DNA of 64,000 nucleotides from assembly GCA_002682825.1 (NCBI GenBank), contig NOKP01000018.1, positions 685,783 through 749,782 on the forward strand, in the 5' to 3' direction. This document shows positions 11,701 to 22,066 of this stretch, piece after piece. The notes beneath the pieces were generated by a model. That model saw only the letters and a program-made list of their open reading frames with translations. It was not told the origin of the DNA and did no database searches. Position 1 is the first letter of the stretch. Each line of letters starts with the position of its first letter. This DNA comes from Neonectria sp. B-13 (taxonomy: Eukaryota; Ascomycota; Sordariomycetes; Hypocreales; Nectriaceae). The translations under genes were made by a program, and so were the position numbers.

Positions 11701-12809
11701 ATCTCCGAGGCCTTGCCAGGTCATCATTTCCACCAGAGTGTATGACATGTAGTTTGTCATAACATCGTCAGCATTTGAAGATTGGATGTTTGCCAGGGGG
11801 TGAGGGAACGCCCTCGTGGGAGACCATGGCATGCTGAAACTCGGATTAGCAACTAGACCAGGGCGAGGGGGATGTAACTCACGTGAACATCATGTGCAGC
11901 GGAATTCCCATCTTCTCAGCTATGTGAATGTGAGCAAAACTAGGCGGGTTGGCAATGATTGCATCGGCGACGAATGGTTCTCCTTGCAACTCCAACGATG
12001 CATCAAGGGGGGCACCCTTGGCGTGGGGCGTTGGTGGCGGTCCCAGACCATTCCCTGCTTCTATGCAGGATCGCCAGCACCCCATCAGAATCTCCTGGAT
12101 TCCTTTCCTACGTTTGCTCACTTCACCGCTGGTGATGGCATCAAATCCGGGCATCAAGCCAGGATGTTTGACCATGAAAGCCATGAGTTCTGCGGGATCA
12201 CCGCCAATATTGAAGAACTCAAGGTCATTCTCTTCGACGAAGGTCTGGAACGTCGGGTGGGTCGCGATTCGAATGCGGTGGCCGTATGTATCCTTGAGGA
12301 CCTTACCCAAGGCGACGAAGGGTTGGACATCACCTCGAGAACCGACGATTTGGATGACGACATTGAGCTGCGGGGGAGGAACCTGTCCAGGCTGGCCACC
12401 GAGGCTCGCCGGGATGTAGGCGGGAGGAAGGGCGATCGGTTCGAGGGCAGCGGCTACTTGGCTTTGTAGAGTAGGAGCCAGGAGATCGGCCAGTCGCCTG
12501 TTCTTAGTGTTGATGTTGATGTTAACTCGACCATCACCTACAAGCCATCATGGTCAGTTGCGCCCCACCAATGGAAATGAGACGAGGATCAGACATGCCT
12601 GTTACTGCTGCTCCGGCCTCAAAGCCAGGCTGCGAGAATTGTAGATGATCATGATGCTCTCCATAAGGCGGAGGTTCGCCATCACCCGGATCGATGTCGG
12701 GCAGCTGAAAGCCGTCGGTGATGAGGGTCTCGGAGACGTCCCCGCGGGAAATCTGCTGTTGAGAAGGCTGCTGTGTCGGCTGCGCCCGTTTCTCGTCGGT
12801 GATCGCCAT
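8789..12809 (-). CDS. Atg26-like UDP-glycosyltransferase with six UIMs
   Basis: Six exons (transcript order): 12809-12599, 12537-11883, 11833-11597, 11550-10783, 10732-9936, 9888-8789; 1255 aa. Residues about 128-290 form the GT28-type N-terminal lobe (VGSRGDVQPF at 135-144). The UDP-sugar lobe contains VHHGGAGTTAAGIKAGKPT with HHGGAGTT at about 484-491, as in sterol 3-beta-glucosyltransferases. Residues about 801-890 hold glycine-spaced helices (GYGFFDGVAGLVTQPWKGAE, then GLVKGFGKGIGGLIAKPAAG) resembling lipid-contacting C-terminal segments of VPS13/ATG2. The last about 230 residues carry six ubiquitin-interacting motifs with the Ala-x3-Ser core, at about 1032-1046, 1053-1070, 1099-1114, 1147-1158, 1170-1184 and 1229-1244, plus a degenerate one near 1193. 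Intron 1 needs a GC donor (GCATGT). An in-frame ATG at 12845 is an alternative start. No PH or GRAM domain is seen, so the sugar acceptor is uncertain. Confidence 0.85.
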
Positions 12810-13493
12810 GGCGATAAGTGGCGTGGAAGTTGTAGATATAGGCAATCAAGCTACATAGTCGGGCCAGGAAGCGTCGCGTAGTTGGGAGAAACGATGGCGT
12901 GGAGAAGGACAGGGAGGTTGCAGGTAACAGGTTGGAGACTGGCGGGATGGTGGGGGGACCAGCTATCGACGTCAGCCCCGTTCTAGAGCTCCCCACTAAG
13001 TGACTAAAAATAGCGCTAACTGAGAGCGACAGTTCAAGCCTATCACCAACCGTTGGAGTTGGAGATTCAGAGAAGCTCATTGTCACAAACTCTCTGCATC
13101 GCCTACTCCAGTATGTCTTTGACTGTTATTATCTACTAAATTCAATATGAATATATAGAATATAGCAGTGATAACCAGTGACGGCAGCTTCTCCTTGCAC
13201 TTTTTTTTTTGTTGCTAATCTGGGGAGTGCTCTTTGTCACCTTGATAGCTTTTTGATGACCTTTGTCTGTTATTTGGAGTTTGAGGGAAAGGCAACCATG
13301 TTTCTTTTTTCTAACCGAGTTTGCCAGCTGACGCAGCTGTCACTAAATTTGTTCCCTCATTCACTTAACACATTTTAAACCACGATTTCCTTCTGTCCTT
13401 TCATCTTCTAACTTTCTACTTTTTGGATAACCCCATAACACTACCTACTTGCTTTGCTCTTTACTCCTCCAACCTCGATCACAGTGCTTCATT
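12810..13493. other. Divergent promoter, glycosyltransferase and six-cysteine genes
   Basis: About 680 bp between divergent starts. No supported gene. The segment near the plus-strand start is pyrimidine-rich (tcttctaactttctacttttt), typical of fungal promoter and leader DNA. Confidence 0.5.
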
Positions 13494-14538
13494 ATGGTAA
13501 TGACTTCTCCCTTAGCATATAATCACCTGGCTTACACCTTCTTTATAGACAGCTGTCAATAGCAGTAGTGAAGCACTTTGGGCTGTCGACCCTACCCGAG
13601 AAATGGTCGTAGGTCCCCCCCGACGTTGCTACGGTTGTCCTTAGAAGTTCGGTCACATCTAATCGATATAGGTCACCCTAGGTACACCCATAGACACCGA
13701 CGATGGTGATGATGACTTTATCCCGAGCGGCGATGACGACGGCGACGACGATAGTCTCGGGAGACTTGAGGGAATACCTGGAGCACCAAGAGCAAGTCCA
13801 TGTGAACGATGTGTCTCAAGAATGCTTAAGGAAGGACCAGACTTCCTCTGTCAGGATCAGGCAGGTTTGTATTCACTCCACCTTTAACCCTGTCGTGTAC
13901 TAATCTCATCTCATGTCAAGGTCCTAACAAAGGCGCGTGTTTTCGCTGCTCCCGTCACAGGAGCAAGTGCAGTCAAGTATGTAAATACCTATGCATCTCG
14001 AGCTATGCTGCAGCATACTAAACGACCAGGTTCCTTTTGCGGCGGCCCGTGAAGCCCGCAGCCTTCAGGCAGCAGCTGTCCGGAGTAATTCCAGTGAGTT
14101 AGGAGTAAGTGCTGTATATCTTTTTTTCTGATCTAGCATTAACATTTCAAGGTCCAGGAGGAGTGGAGCGCCCTGGCTTCCGCTACCTGCCAAGCACTAC
14201 AAAACCCCGAGGATAAGCATGGTTTGGAACCCATTGCAACCATCCCCGCCGCCCATCGTCCAGAAAGTCAATATGAGCCCCCTGTTAGAGCTCAAGACCA
14301 GACGATCAAGCTCCTTCTTAAGGCCCATACCCAGAAGATTGAGCGCGATCTTGAAGCTCACAACCAGAAAATCGAGCGCCTTCTTGAAGCCCAAGACCAG
14401 AAGTTCGAGCGCCTTCTTCATGAAGCTCGAGGTCACACAAACAAGCTTGATAAGCTTGATCATCGACTCGACTGGTTAGAAGATATGATGCAAAATCATT
14501 TTGAGATCCACGAGGATGTTCTAGAAATGACTGCCTGA
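13494..14538 (+). CDS. Atypical six-cysteine protein with hendecad coiled coil
   Basis: Six exons: 13494-13496 (start codon only), 13549-13608, 13672-13864, 13921-13976, 14030-14104, 14152-14538; 257 aa. After an acidic Asp-rich stretch (about 24-48) come six cysteines, C65-x2-C68-x12-C81-x10-C92-x2-C95-x6-C102. This recalls the fungal Zn(II)2Cys6 DNA-binding cluster, but the second spacing is 12 instead of 6. A basic stretch follows (CSRHRSKC). Residues 181-224 are four 11-residue repeats of the form IERLLEAQDQK, predicting a long coiled coil, then LDKLDHRLDWLEDMM. Every junction preserves phase and has good GT-AG signals. Function is unknown; a DNA-binding or zinc-binding oligomer is inferred. 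It is divergently arranged with the glycosyltransferase gene. Confidence 0.68.
14305..14436 (+). repeat. 33-bp repeats encoding hendecads, four copies
   Basis: Four 33-bp units at 14305, 14338, 14371 and 14404 encode IKLLLKAHTQK, IERDLEAHNQK, IERLLEAQDQK and FERLLHEARGH. A partial unit (RAQDQT) precedes them. The DNA identity between units 2 and 3 is high, so this is a coding minisatellite as well as a protein repeat. Confidence 0.88.
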
Positions 14539-15055
14539 TCGGCAAGCTATGAGTTGAGCAAATGCAGAAGAACCCACATAACATCGCCCACGCGGTGTGA
14601 TCAGGAAGACCGAGGCAACCATTGTCACTCATTCCATCTGAATACCAAGGTTTCAGTATGTTTTTCAGCCAGCGAATGGGAACGTCTGAATGGGCGGGTG
14701 ATATTGGGACAATGCGCATTTAGATAAAATGCGCCCGTTTGCTTTCACAAGGGAATTTAATCTGTCCATAATCAGAGGCGCAATCGCGTCTCATCGTTCA
14801 AGGACTGAAATTCTTCTCTGCGCATAGAATCAAAAGTACAGTTTTGCTGATTTGAACCGTTTTTTCGTGGTATAATACAAGGCTGTCTCATCCCAGAGAC
14901 CGTGGTGCAACAAACAAACGTCCGGTGTGGCCAAATTAACCCCATTGTAGATCCCGCATCATCGAATATCCCAGATGAAAACCTACGCCACTGTGAAAAG
15001 CACCCCCAGTCTTCATGCTTCCTCCATCACCTCATCGTCTTTAGCCATCGCCCAT
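14539..15055. other. Convergent 3' region
   Basis: About 520 bp between the convergent ends of the six-cysteine gene and the Sec61-beta gene. Nothing beyond probable 3' UTRs is seen. Confidence 0.5.
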
Positions 15056-15725
15056 TTAGCTCGAGAATTTCCGGGTGATCTTGGCAATAACTGTAACACT
15101 GTTAGTCATCACAGTAAATGGGGCTGCGTTGGGAGAGGTAACGTACTGTGCAGAGCAACAACGCTGAAGATGAACACCAGGGACAGAACAAGAACAACGA
15201 CGGGGTCGACCTTCAGGCCGGGCGACTCGTCAGTGTAGAGTCCTGCGTTCGGTCAGTAACACGTCCAACAGTCATCATGAACCAGGTCATCATGACACGC
15301 GACCAAGTTATGATTGGAGACAGGGGGCAACGTACGCAGCATGGTGCTGCTGGAGCCGCCAGCGCCAGCGGCTCGGGTGCTGCTTGGCCGGGCATTGGCA
15401 ATCTTCTCCTTCTGGTCGGCGGCGGCGCGGCGTCGGATCGCAGTTCGGGGACCGCCAGGGGCAGAAGGGGAGGAAGGGCGGTTGATGCTGGCGCCACTGG
15501 CAGCGACGCCGCCATCGGGGGAAGAGGCACGGGGAGAAGACTGCAAGCTGCAAGTTAGCTCATTCAACTCTATGTTGAGGGCCATGAGGCGAAAGAATCC
15601 CGAGTCGGTCGAGCAAAGACGCAGCTATGAGAGCTTCCAGCGCTTGCGACGCTAAGCTGCCGTGTCGCGACACGTGCAATTGCTCGACGGCGTCTAGGGA
15701 TTCGAGGACGAAGAGCGCGTACCAT
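15056..15725 (-). CDS. SBH1: Sec61 translocon beta subunit
   Basis: Four exons: 15725-15723 (start codon only), 15540-15336, 15242-15147, 15090-15056; 112 aa. The protein has the family signature AIRRRAAADQKEKIANARPS, then AGAGGSSSTMLRLYTDESPG, and a C-terminal tail anchor (VDPVVVLVLSLVFIFSVVAL) ending IIAKITRKFSS. It is a tail-anchored component of the endoplasmic-reticulum Sec61 channel for protein translocation. The first intron begins directly after the ATG (ATG|GTACGC), which gives the N-terminus MSSPRASSP expected for fungal orthologues. Reading the uninterrupted frame upstream would wrongly add MALNIELNELTCSLQ, which is intron sequence containing the branch site GCTAAC. Confidence 0.95.
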
Positions 15726-16854
15726 TATGAAGGAATCCGAGGAGTGTTGTAAAATGAGGGTGACGGGGAATCGCTGCAGGATTCCAAAGTCGAATGGGCG
15801 CGAAAAGAAGAGGAGGATGCAATGATGGATTTGAAGATGATGAGCTGGGCTGGCGAAATTGGGGGCCCTGAATGGGAGGGAGTTGAGGCCACCTTCACCA
15901 GAAAGGAGGCTTTCGGCCAAACATTTCTCCGCCATCCAAGCTTCACGTTGACGCCGGAGCTTCCCCACGGGCTACCCCTTTTGACAAGCCACTCGTATTA
16001 TGACAGACGTGGAAAAATGCAATTGATCAATTAAGTTAATTAATTATGTATTGGCTTAATTAGTCACGGGTTCACCTTGTTAACTAAGTCGCTGTCTTTT
16101 GGGGAGGATTTTACAATTTGAGGAGACTATGTATAGCAGAGACGGCGGAAGCCTCCACATCTGCTGATCTTTGTTGTATCAAGACAAACGCGCTCGTGCT
16201 TGCTCCAGAGTCCGCTAGCAGACCCGCCATGTATGAGGGTGTATAATTCAAAAAAGGAAAGTTGAAGCAGAATCGAGACGCAAACCATGAGACAAATGGA
16301 ATCGCAATACCCCGTCCTATGAGACGGGCCATCCACACGGGACGCCTCCACAGGACAACCACTTTCCTGTCCCAAACACTCCGCCGCCTCCAGGATGGCT
16401 CAGAAGAGGATATTTCCCATGATGGATTCGCCTGTCTTGCTCGTCTGCCAGAGCGCGCGCGCAACTTTCCACAACCCGATAACATATCCATCCCATGTGG
16501 CAGACGAGCTTATCCTTCCTCCAGCAGCTGTCCCATGCTTTTTGTTTCCATCTTTTTGCTCCGAGTCCGTGGGATGTTATGGCGATGCCTGCTCCGAAAA
16601 GGTCTCTGTGCCGATCGAGGATCCTTTGAAATCTCATGCTGAATAGGAGTTTGAGCTGCTTGCGGAGGACCGGTTCCTTCCACCAAGGCCCAATTATATA
16701 AGATTAGGACAGTAGTACATCTACACCAGGAAACGAAAGCTCTCAACCAAACGCCTTCCGCTATGATGGCAATTCTGCAGATCGAGGTGTGTTGTGAATC
16801 GTGAGAAAGGGGAGTAACAAAGAGAAGTATTCGAAAGGGAAGAACAATGGTATC
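15726..16854. other. Intergenic region upstream of SBH1
   Basis: Holds the SBH1 promoter and the 3' flank of the phosphatase gene. A minus-strand open frame at 16111-16491 has no domain and mixed composition. An A/T-rich patch of TTAA words lies at about 16025-16065. No gene is supported. Confidence 0.45.
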
Positions 16855-18458
16855 TCAAAGAGTGACGTCGAGGACAAGGCTGACGTCCGCCACATTGGGG
16901 CCGGCCAGGTCCTCAAGAACAGGTATAAGATCTAATAGCTCATTGTCATGAGCATCAGAGAACCAACTGCTAATGGGAACAGCGTGTTGGGGATGGAAAA
17001 TGTATGAGGTGGGGGAGTTGTCGATAATAATGGTGTCCTTAAGGTCACGTCCGACTTGGGACAGATCCTTGACGTAATTGCCCTGGTGGTTGTAACAGCT
17101 CTCTCGGAATAATCGGTGATGGACAACTTTGTGAATATCAAGCTGATCCAATAGAGGGTCGCCATACTATAGTCCAGTTAGCAGTTGACTCCTGTCGTTG
17201 AAGGGATGTGCGTTAACAAGACTTACCTTAGAGACAGACGCTGTAAAGACGACTACTTCGTACAGTTCTCCGACCCTCTTCATGAACTCATCCACACCGG
17301 GTCGCTTGATGACGTAGACGTTGTGGTAGTTGCCCTCGATCTCGACAGGGATGGTGAAGTCCGCTTGGTGGAGGATCTATTTGCTTAATTAGCGCATGTT
17401 GGGTACCATGTTGAAAGCGTAGAACATACTTTGAATGAGCTGTGGACGAGGGTTTCGTCCAAATCGAGCACCAGACATTTCCTTCCCTTGTGCTCCGGCG
17501 CGATGGCGGGTAACAACGCCTTCTGAGGCGGAGGTGCCGAAGGGCCGGCTTCAACGAAAGGAGCAGACACAATTGGAGCAGGCCCAGGGCCAGGAGGCGG
17601 AGGCGGTATCGTTTGGGTTGGCTCCTCGGCGATGGCGACTATGGGTGCCTCTTCCCCGTCAGCTGCAGGAGCATCTCGCATATCAACGTCACTGCTTTCG
17701 ACGGGCTTTTCCTGCTTCACGTCGTCCTGGGACTCCGGTGCCAGGGGCGTCTTGGGGGGCTCTACGGTGACTGCAGGGGGGGTGGACTGTTTGGTCTCTC
17801 CGTTCTCTCGCTCCGCGATAGTAATCTCGTTATCGGTATTGCCAGAGGAGGCGGGCGCGTCCTTGGAATCTTCCGTCGGCGGTTGAGGCTCTTTCTCCGT
17901 CACCGGCTTGGGCTGCTCCTGGGGAGTCTGGGTTCGCGACTTTGCGGTCGCAGGTCGCTGGGGTAGTTTGTCGAGCTTATGCACGTTTTCGTTGTTTCCG
18001 TCGACGGTATTGGGGCTGTCGGGTGTGACGCAGCATCCAAGGAAAGAGAGCAGACCACCACTCTTCTTCTTCTTCTTCTGGGGAGGGGTAACTGGGGATG
18101 TTGGCTGGGAGTTGACGGGTGTGTTTGTAGGTTCTGTGTCTCCGCCCGTCCTGTTGCTGGATGTGCTTCCGTTTCGTCGTCTTCCCCGGAAGCTGCCTTT
18201 GGAGTCTTTCGATCGACTTCCGATGCTGTTCCGCGAGTCGCTGACGGTAGCCCCACTCAGCCCCGTCGACGTCGGTGACGATTGGTTCTTTTGGGATGAC
18301 GATCTGGAGGGAACTTGAAGCAGACCGTGACCTTTCTTGGCGTTTATTCCATCCTCCGGCGACAAAAGATCCTTCTCCTTGGCCATCTCAGTATCGGCCG
18401 GCGGGTTTTGAGGTAGAATTTCGTCCGTCGGATTGACAGGCTGGGGCTTGTCGGACAT
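16855..18458 (-). CDS. PSR1: Psr1-type FCP1-family phosphatase (HAD fold)
   Basis: Three exons, 18458-17430, 17376-17227 and 17166-16855, encode 496 aa. The C-terminal catalytic domain has the DxDxT motif [16 protein letters not shown] (Asp332 and Asp334), the block [20 protein letters not shown] and the third HAD signature [12 protein letters not shown], so both nucleophile and acid aspartates are present. The first 325 residues are disordered and Pro/Ser/Glu-rich. Within them a poly-Lys run (128-132) precedes [11 protein letters not shown] (133-143), which looks like a basic-hydrophobic-cysteine membrane anchor, likely palmitoylated; yeast Psr1/Psr2 have their cysteine pair at the extreme N-terminus. 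In yeast the family activates the general stress response and sodium tolerance at the plasma membrane. The paralogous Nem1 type is less likely because no transmembrane helices are present. Confidence 0.85.
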
Positions 18459-21400
18459 TTTTGCTATTGCTCTAGAACTTGGTCAGCAGCTATCGGTGTA
18501 TGAAAATTGATCCCTGGCTTTGTCGCCAAGGGTGCGAAACTGTGCATAATGCCCGTCTGGAGCGGGTTGTCAAGGACAGCCACCACCTTTAATCAGGGGA
18601 CAGTGTGCGGCGATTCTGTCAAGAATACAGCAGTAGCAAGGCTTTTCGACCGTTCCCGCGTCCCCGTGAGGAAATAATGATGACCAAAGGCTGCTCCAGA
18701 CGCAGCTGCGTCGCGCGAGGAAAAGCGTCACTCACGTCGGTAACCAAGCCCGCAGAAATCGGCCCAAATATTCGGCCCTCTAACACTTCACACAAGTTGG
18801 CCTCTAGAGGCTCGTGGTGCGCTCGGAAACGAAACAGTCGGACAGAGGTCGAAAAGCTGATGGCGAAAGTTGACGTTAAGGAGATCCGACTCCCAGAATT
18901 GTAATGTGGTTGGCTTCAGGTAGAGATGGCTGGGGCCGCTGCGGAGGAGTTCTGAGAGCGAGAGACTGGGCGGCTCACGACAGAAGGGCGCGGGAGAACG
19001 AATGAGTGACTCGTCGATGGACTCGTCGAGGGAGCCGCAGACGGGAGTTGGCGGAGATCGCGTCGGTCGGGGATGGAGCTCGGTGAGGAAGAGGAGGGAC
19101 GGGAGACGGGAGACGGGAGACGGAGGCAAGAAACAGAGCGGATCGGAGGCTCAGAGTAGTTGGCGGCGCAAGCGAGATGATTGCCTTTAAACGTGGATTA
19201 GGCCTCTGGCTGGCGCTGGGACGGGGATGACCCGGTGCGAGCAGGGGACACTGAAAGCCTGGACACTGGCTGAAGGACGCTGGACGCTGGCCTGCGAGGA
19301 CTGGGCTGGACGGGGCTCGACTGGGGTGAATGGGAGGAGAGGTGTGAGTGGAGTTCGTCTTGAGATTAGCCCGCCGGGAACGTACAAGTGCAAATAGGTG
19401 GCTATCATGTACAGTGCGAAATTGTGATTTGGGCACATGTTCATGCCACCACGGTGTGGTGACTCCTCACAGTGACGTTCCTCACTACCAACACACGCCA
19501 CGATAGCACAGTAAGCGTTTTCATGTCTGTCATCTCCGCTAATAATGGTAGGCTCATCTTAACACCCTCTCCATGGCTGTCCGCGGCGGCCCATGGCGGC
19601 CCCATGGCCGGTGCGGCGCCTGTCCACCCCCTGGTCGGACTTGTGGAAGGTGGTTTGGGTGGTTTTAAGTGGGAAGTGAGAAGTGGGAGGAGTGAAAGCT
19701 CAAGCCTCAGAGCACCTGTGCTCTGCAGCGAGTCGCGCTGCTACCTCGATGGCCCCAGGCAAGGTTCTCTCCGATGTCCGTTTGGCTTCGCTGTTTGTGC
19801 ACGAGCGAGTCCTAATCTGGACCCGGCCAAATGAGATGGTTGACCTGGAAATGGATACTATGGTGATGTTGGCCGAGAGGCTTTCGCTAGTGGAGAAGCG
19901 GGAGCCATGGGAGAAAGGAGACAATCGACTGGGCGGGCGACTGAATGAGCGACTGGGCGAGTTGGGCGACTGGGCGAAAATGGCTTGTGGCCACTCGCTC
20001 ACACATTCACACATGTTCAATTACTCGAACACTTCTTCCTCTGCCCCCTGTAAGTAGCGTTGCTGCCGCTACGCACACAGCTTCTGGCCGTCTCGTACTT
20101 GGGCCCAAACTCTCACTCCCACCTGTCAAGCCTTGTGTGTGACCAGACCACGGGCGGCCAAGTGAGATCTGCACGGCTGGCCGGAGAGGAGAGCATTAGA
20201 GCCTTTCGAGGGACCCGGGACCTGGGGGGACCTGGGGCCGTTGGCAATGCATTGCATGGAGGCGGCGGTCGAATTCCCTATGGACAGGCCCCCCGAGGCA
20301 AAAGCACACCTCGGTGGTCCCTTACAAAGCTACCATGCCTGTCCGAGACAAGATGCCGCTGTGGAGGCATTCTGATTGGCAGTGTTGGCGCCCGGAACCG
20401 TGATGCCCCCCATGCATCGTGGGCCGCTCAACAGACCAGTCGAGGGACCTACATACCCGCTGTGGCCGGCTTGGAGACCACCCTCGCACACTCTTGCACC
20501 CTCTTCATCCATCGCCCGCCTTGGTTGCTCGGCACTGGCTGTGAGGCATCGAGAGCGCGCCACGCCAGTCCCTGGACTGCAACATGGACCTGGCTTGTCT
20601 GGCCTAGATGTGAGATGTGGACCAACCGAACGTGATTCAGCAGCATCCCGATCTGAGAGCCGGTTCAACCTGCGATCGGCAGTGGGCAGTGGCTGACAAA
20701 GGGCAGGCGGGCGGATCAGTGATGGAGCCCAGACTCCTGGACTCTTCGTGCACCATGACATCGACGACGCCGGTCAAGCTGGCGCAGACAGAGCTAGTTT
20801 CCGTCACCACTGCAGAGCCGACCTGTACGTGTGAACTGGCACACACCAGGGCTGGCCAAGAATCAAGACATTCTGAAAACCCATGCCCAGGCTCTCCGGG
20901 GGCGTGGCGGCCGTGATTGATTGACTTCCAGACCGCCCGCGTCGAACAGCCCATCCGCCCGGTGTCATCGGTTTTGGGTGGGTACACACTGTAACAGGTG
21001 CGGTATGTTTGTGTCTACGACATCAGAAGCAGAGCCTCACGCCTCCATACTCTGAATTCGGTAGAGTAGCTGTCAACAGATTAGAATGTGAGTAATGACT
21101 CTGGCGTTTTGTCGCATCCCGATGTTCTGTCTACTCAGTTGGAGGGGTCCGGATTGTTTAATCTCCGCCCCTGTAAGTGTGGGAATAATCCACAATGTAA
21201 ATATCCACGAGGGTACGGAGTAATGTGTCTTAGGTATTCAAGTTCGTCAACGAATACCTACGTTAAAACGCGAATATTAAAAGCAGAAACTCAACCGATT
21301 ATTTACGAGAAGAAAAAGAAAAAAAACCTGCACCACCAAAGCCATGCATGCGGTCACAGTGTTTATAGATTGTGGGAATATTTCGGCTGCTTGTTGCTTC

Positions 21401-22066
21401 GTTCTAGGGTAGCCCATCTCCCAAATCTTCGTATCCTTCCCACCTCCCACCTTGTAGCCGAGAGATTTGCCACGCTCCCAGCCAACCAGCATCCTCGATA
21501 ATGCCCTTAGATCGGCTCCCTCCCCATGTTTTCCCCAGGCTTTTGTGCAGCTTCCTGGTGGGGCCCATCATGTGACTGCACTTTTCTAGGCCGCCTCGTG
21601 GCGTCATTCCCGAGCTGGCCGCAGTTCTTCGCCGCTTTCGTCAGACGCGGTCGCAGTTCCAGTGGCCGTAGTAGCAGTCGCAGCCGTGGTTTGCAGCGGC
21701 AGTCGCATGTGCTCGTGCCTCGGAAGGCACCTTCACATGCTATGATGGCTCCTTCTCAACCACACCTAGGTACCACAACCACGCCCACGCCCACGACCAC
21801 GCTCTCGCCCATGCTCTCGCCCACGCTCTCGCCCACGCTTTACAATACGCATCGGTCGATTCGCTCATCCGCACCAACGTTCGCATCTACGTTCGCATCC
21901 ACGGCAATCTGACCTACCCTTTACCGCTGAAACCCGTGATTCCCTCTCGGCCGATGGGGGAGTACCCTTTGTGAGGCTCACTGAGAGGCCACCCTAGTGT
22001 GGGGAAGCTCCAACGAGCCACCTCTATCGAGACTCCAACGTCGTCCCGGGTTCTCGGATCTCACCT
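18459..22066. other. 3.6-kb intergenic region without supported gene
   Basis: Divergent flanks of the phosphatase and the ABC transporter. Open frames of up to 190 aa exist on both strands but overlap one another and show no domain, signal peptide or splice-linked continuation. Simple repeats occur: a gggagac unit repeated near 19097-19120, ggacgctgg units near 19270-19290, and acgctctcgccc units near 21795-21840. The size leaves room for an unannotated RNA, but nothing supports one. Confidence 0.45.

Noticed and set aside
18459..22066. Possible gene in the 3.6-kb gap from overlapping frames of up to 191 aa
   Set aside because: Frames overlap in both strands with no domain, signal peptide or consistent splice chain.
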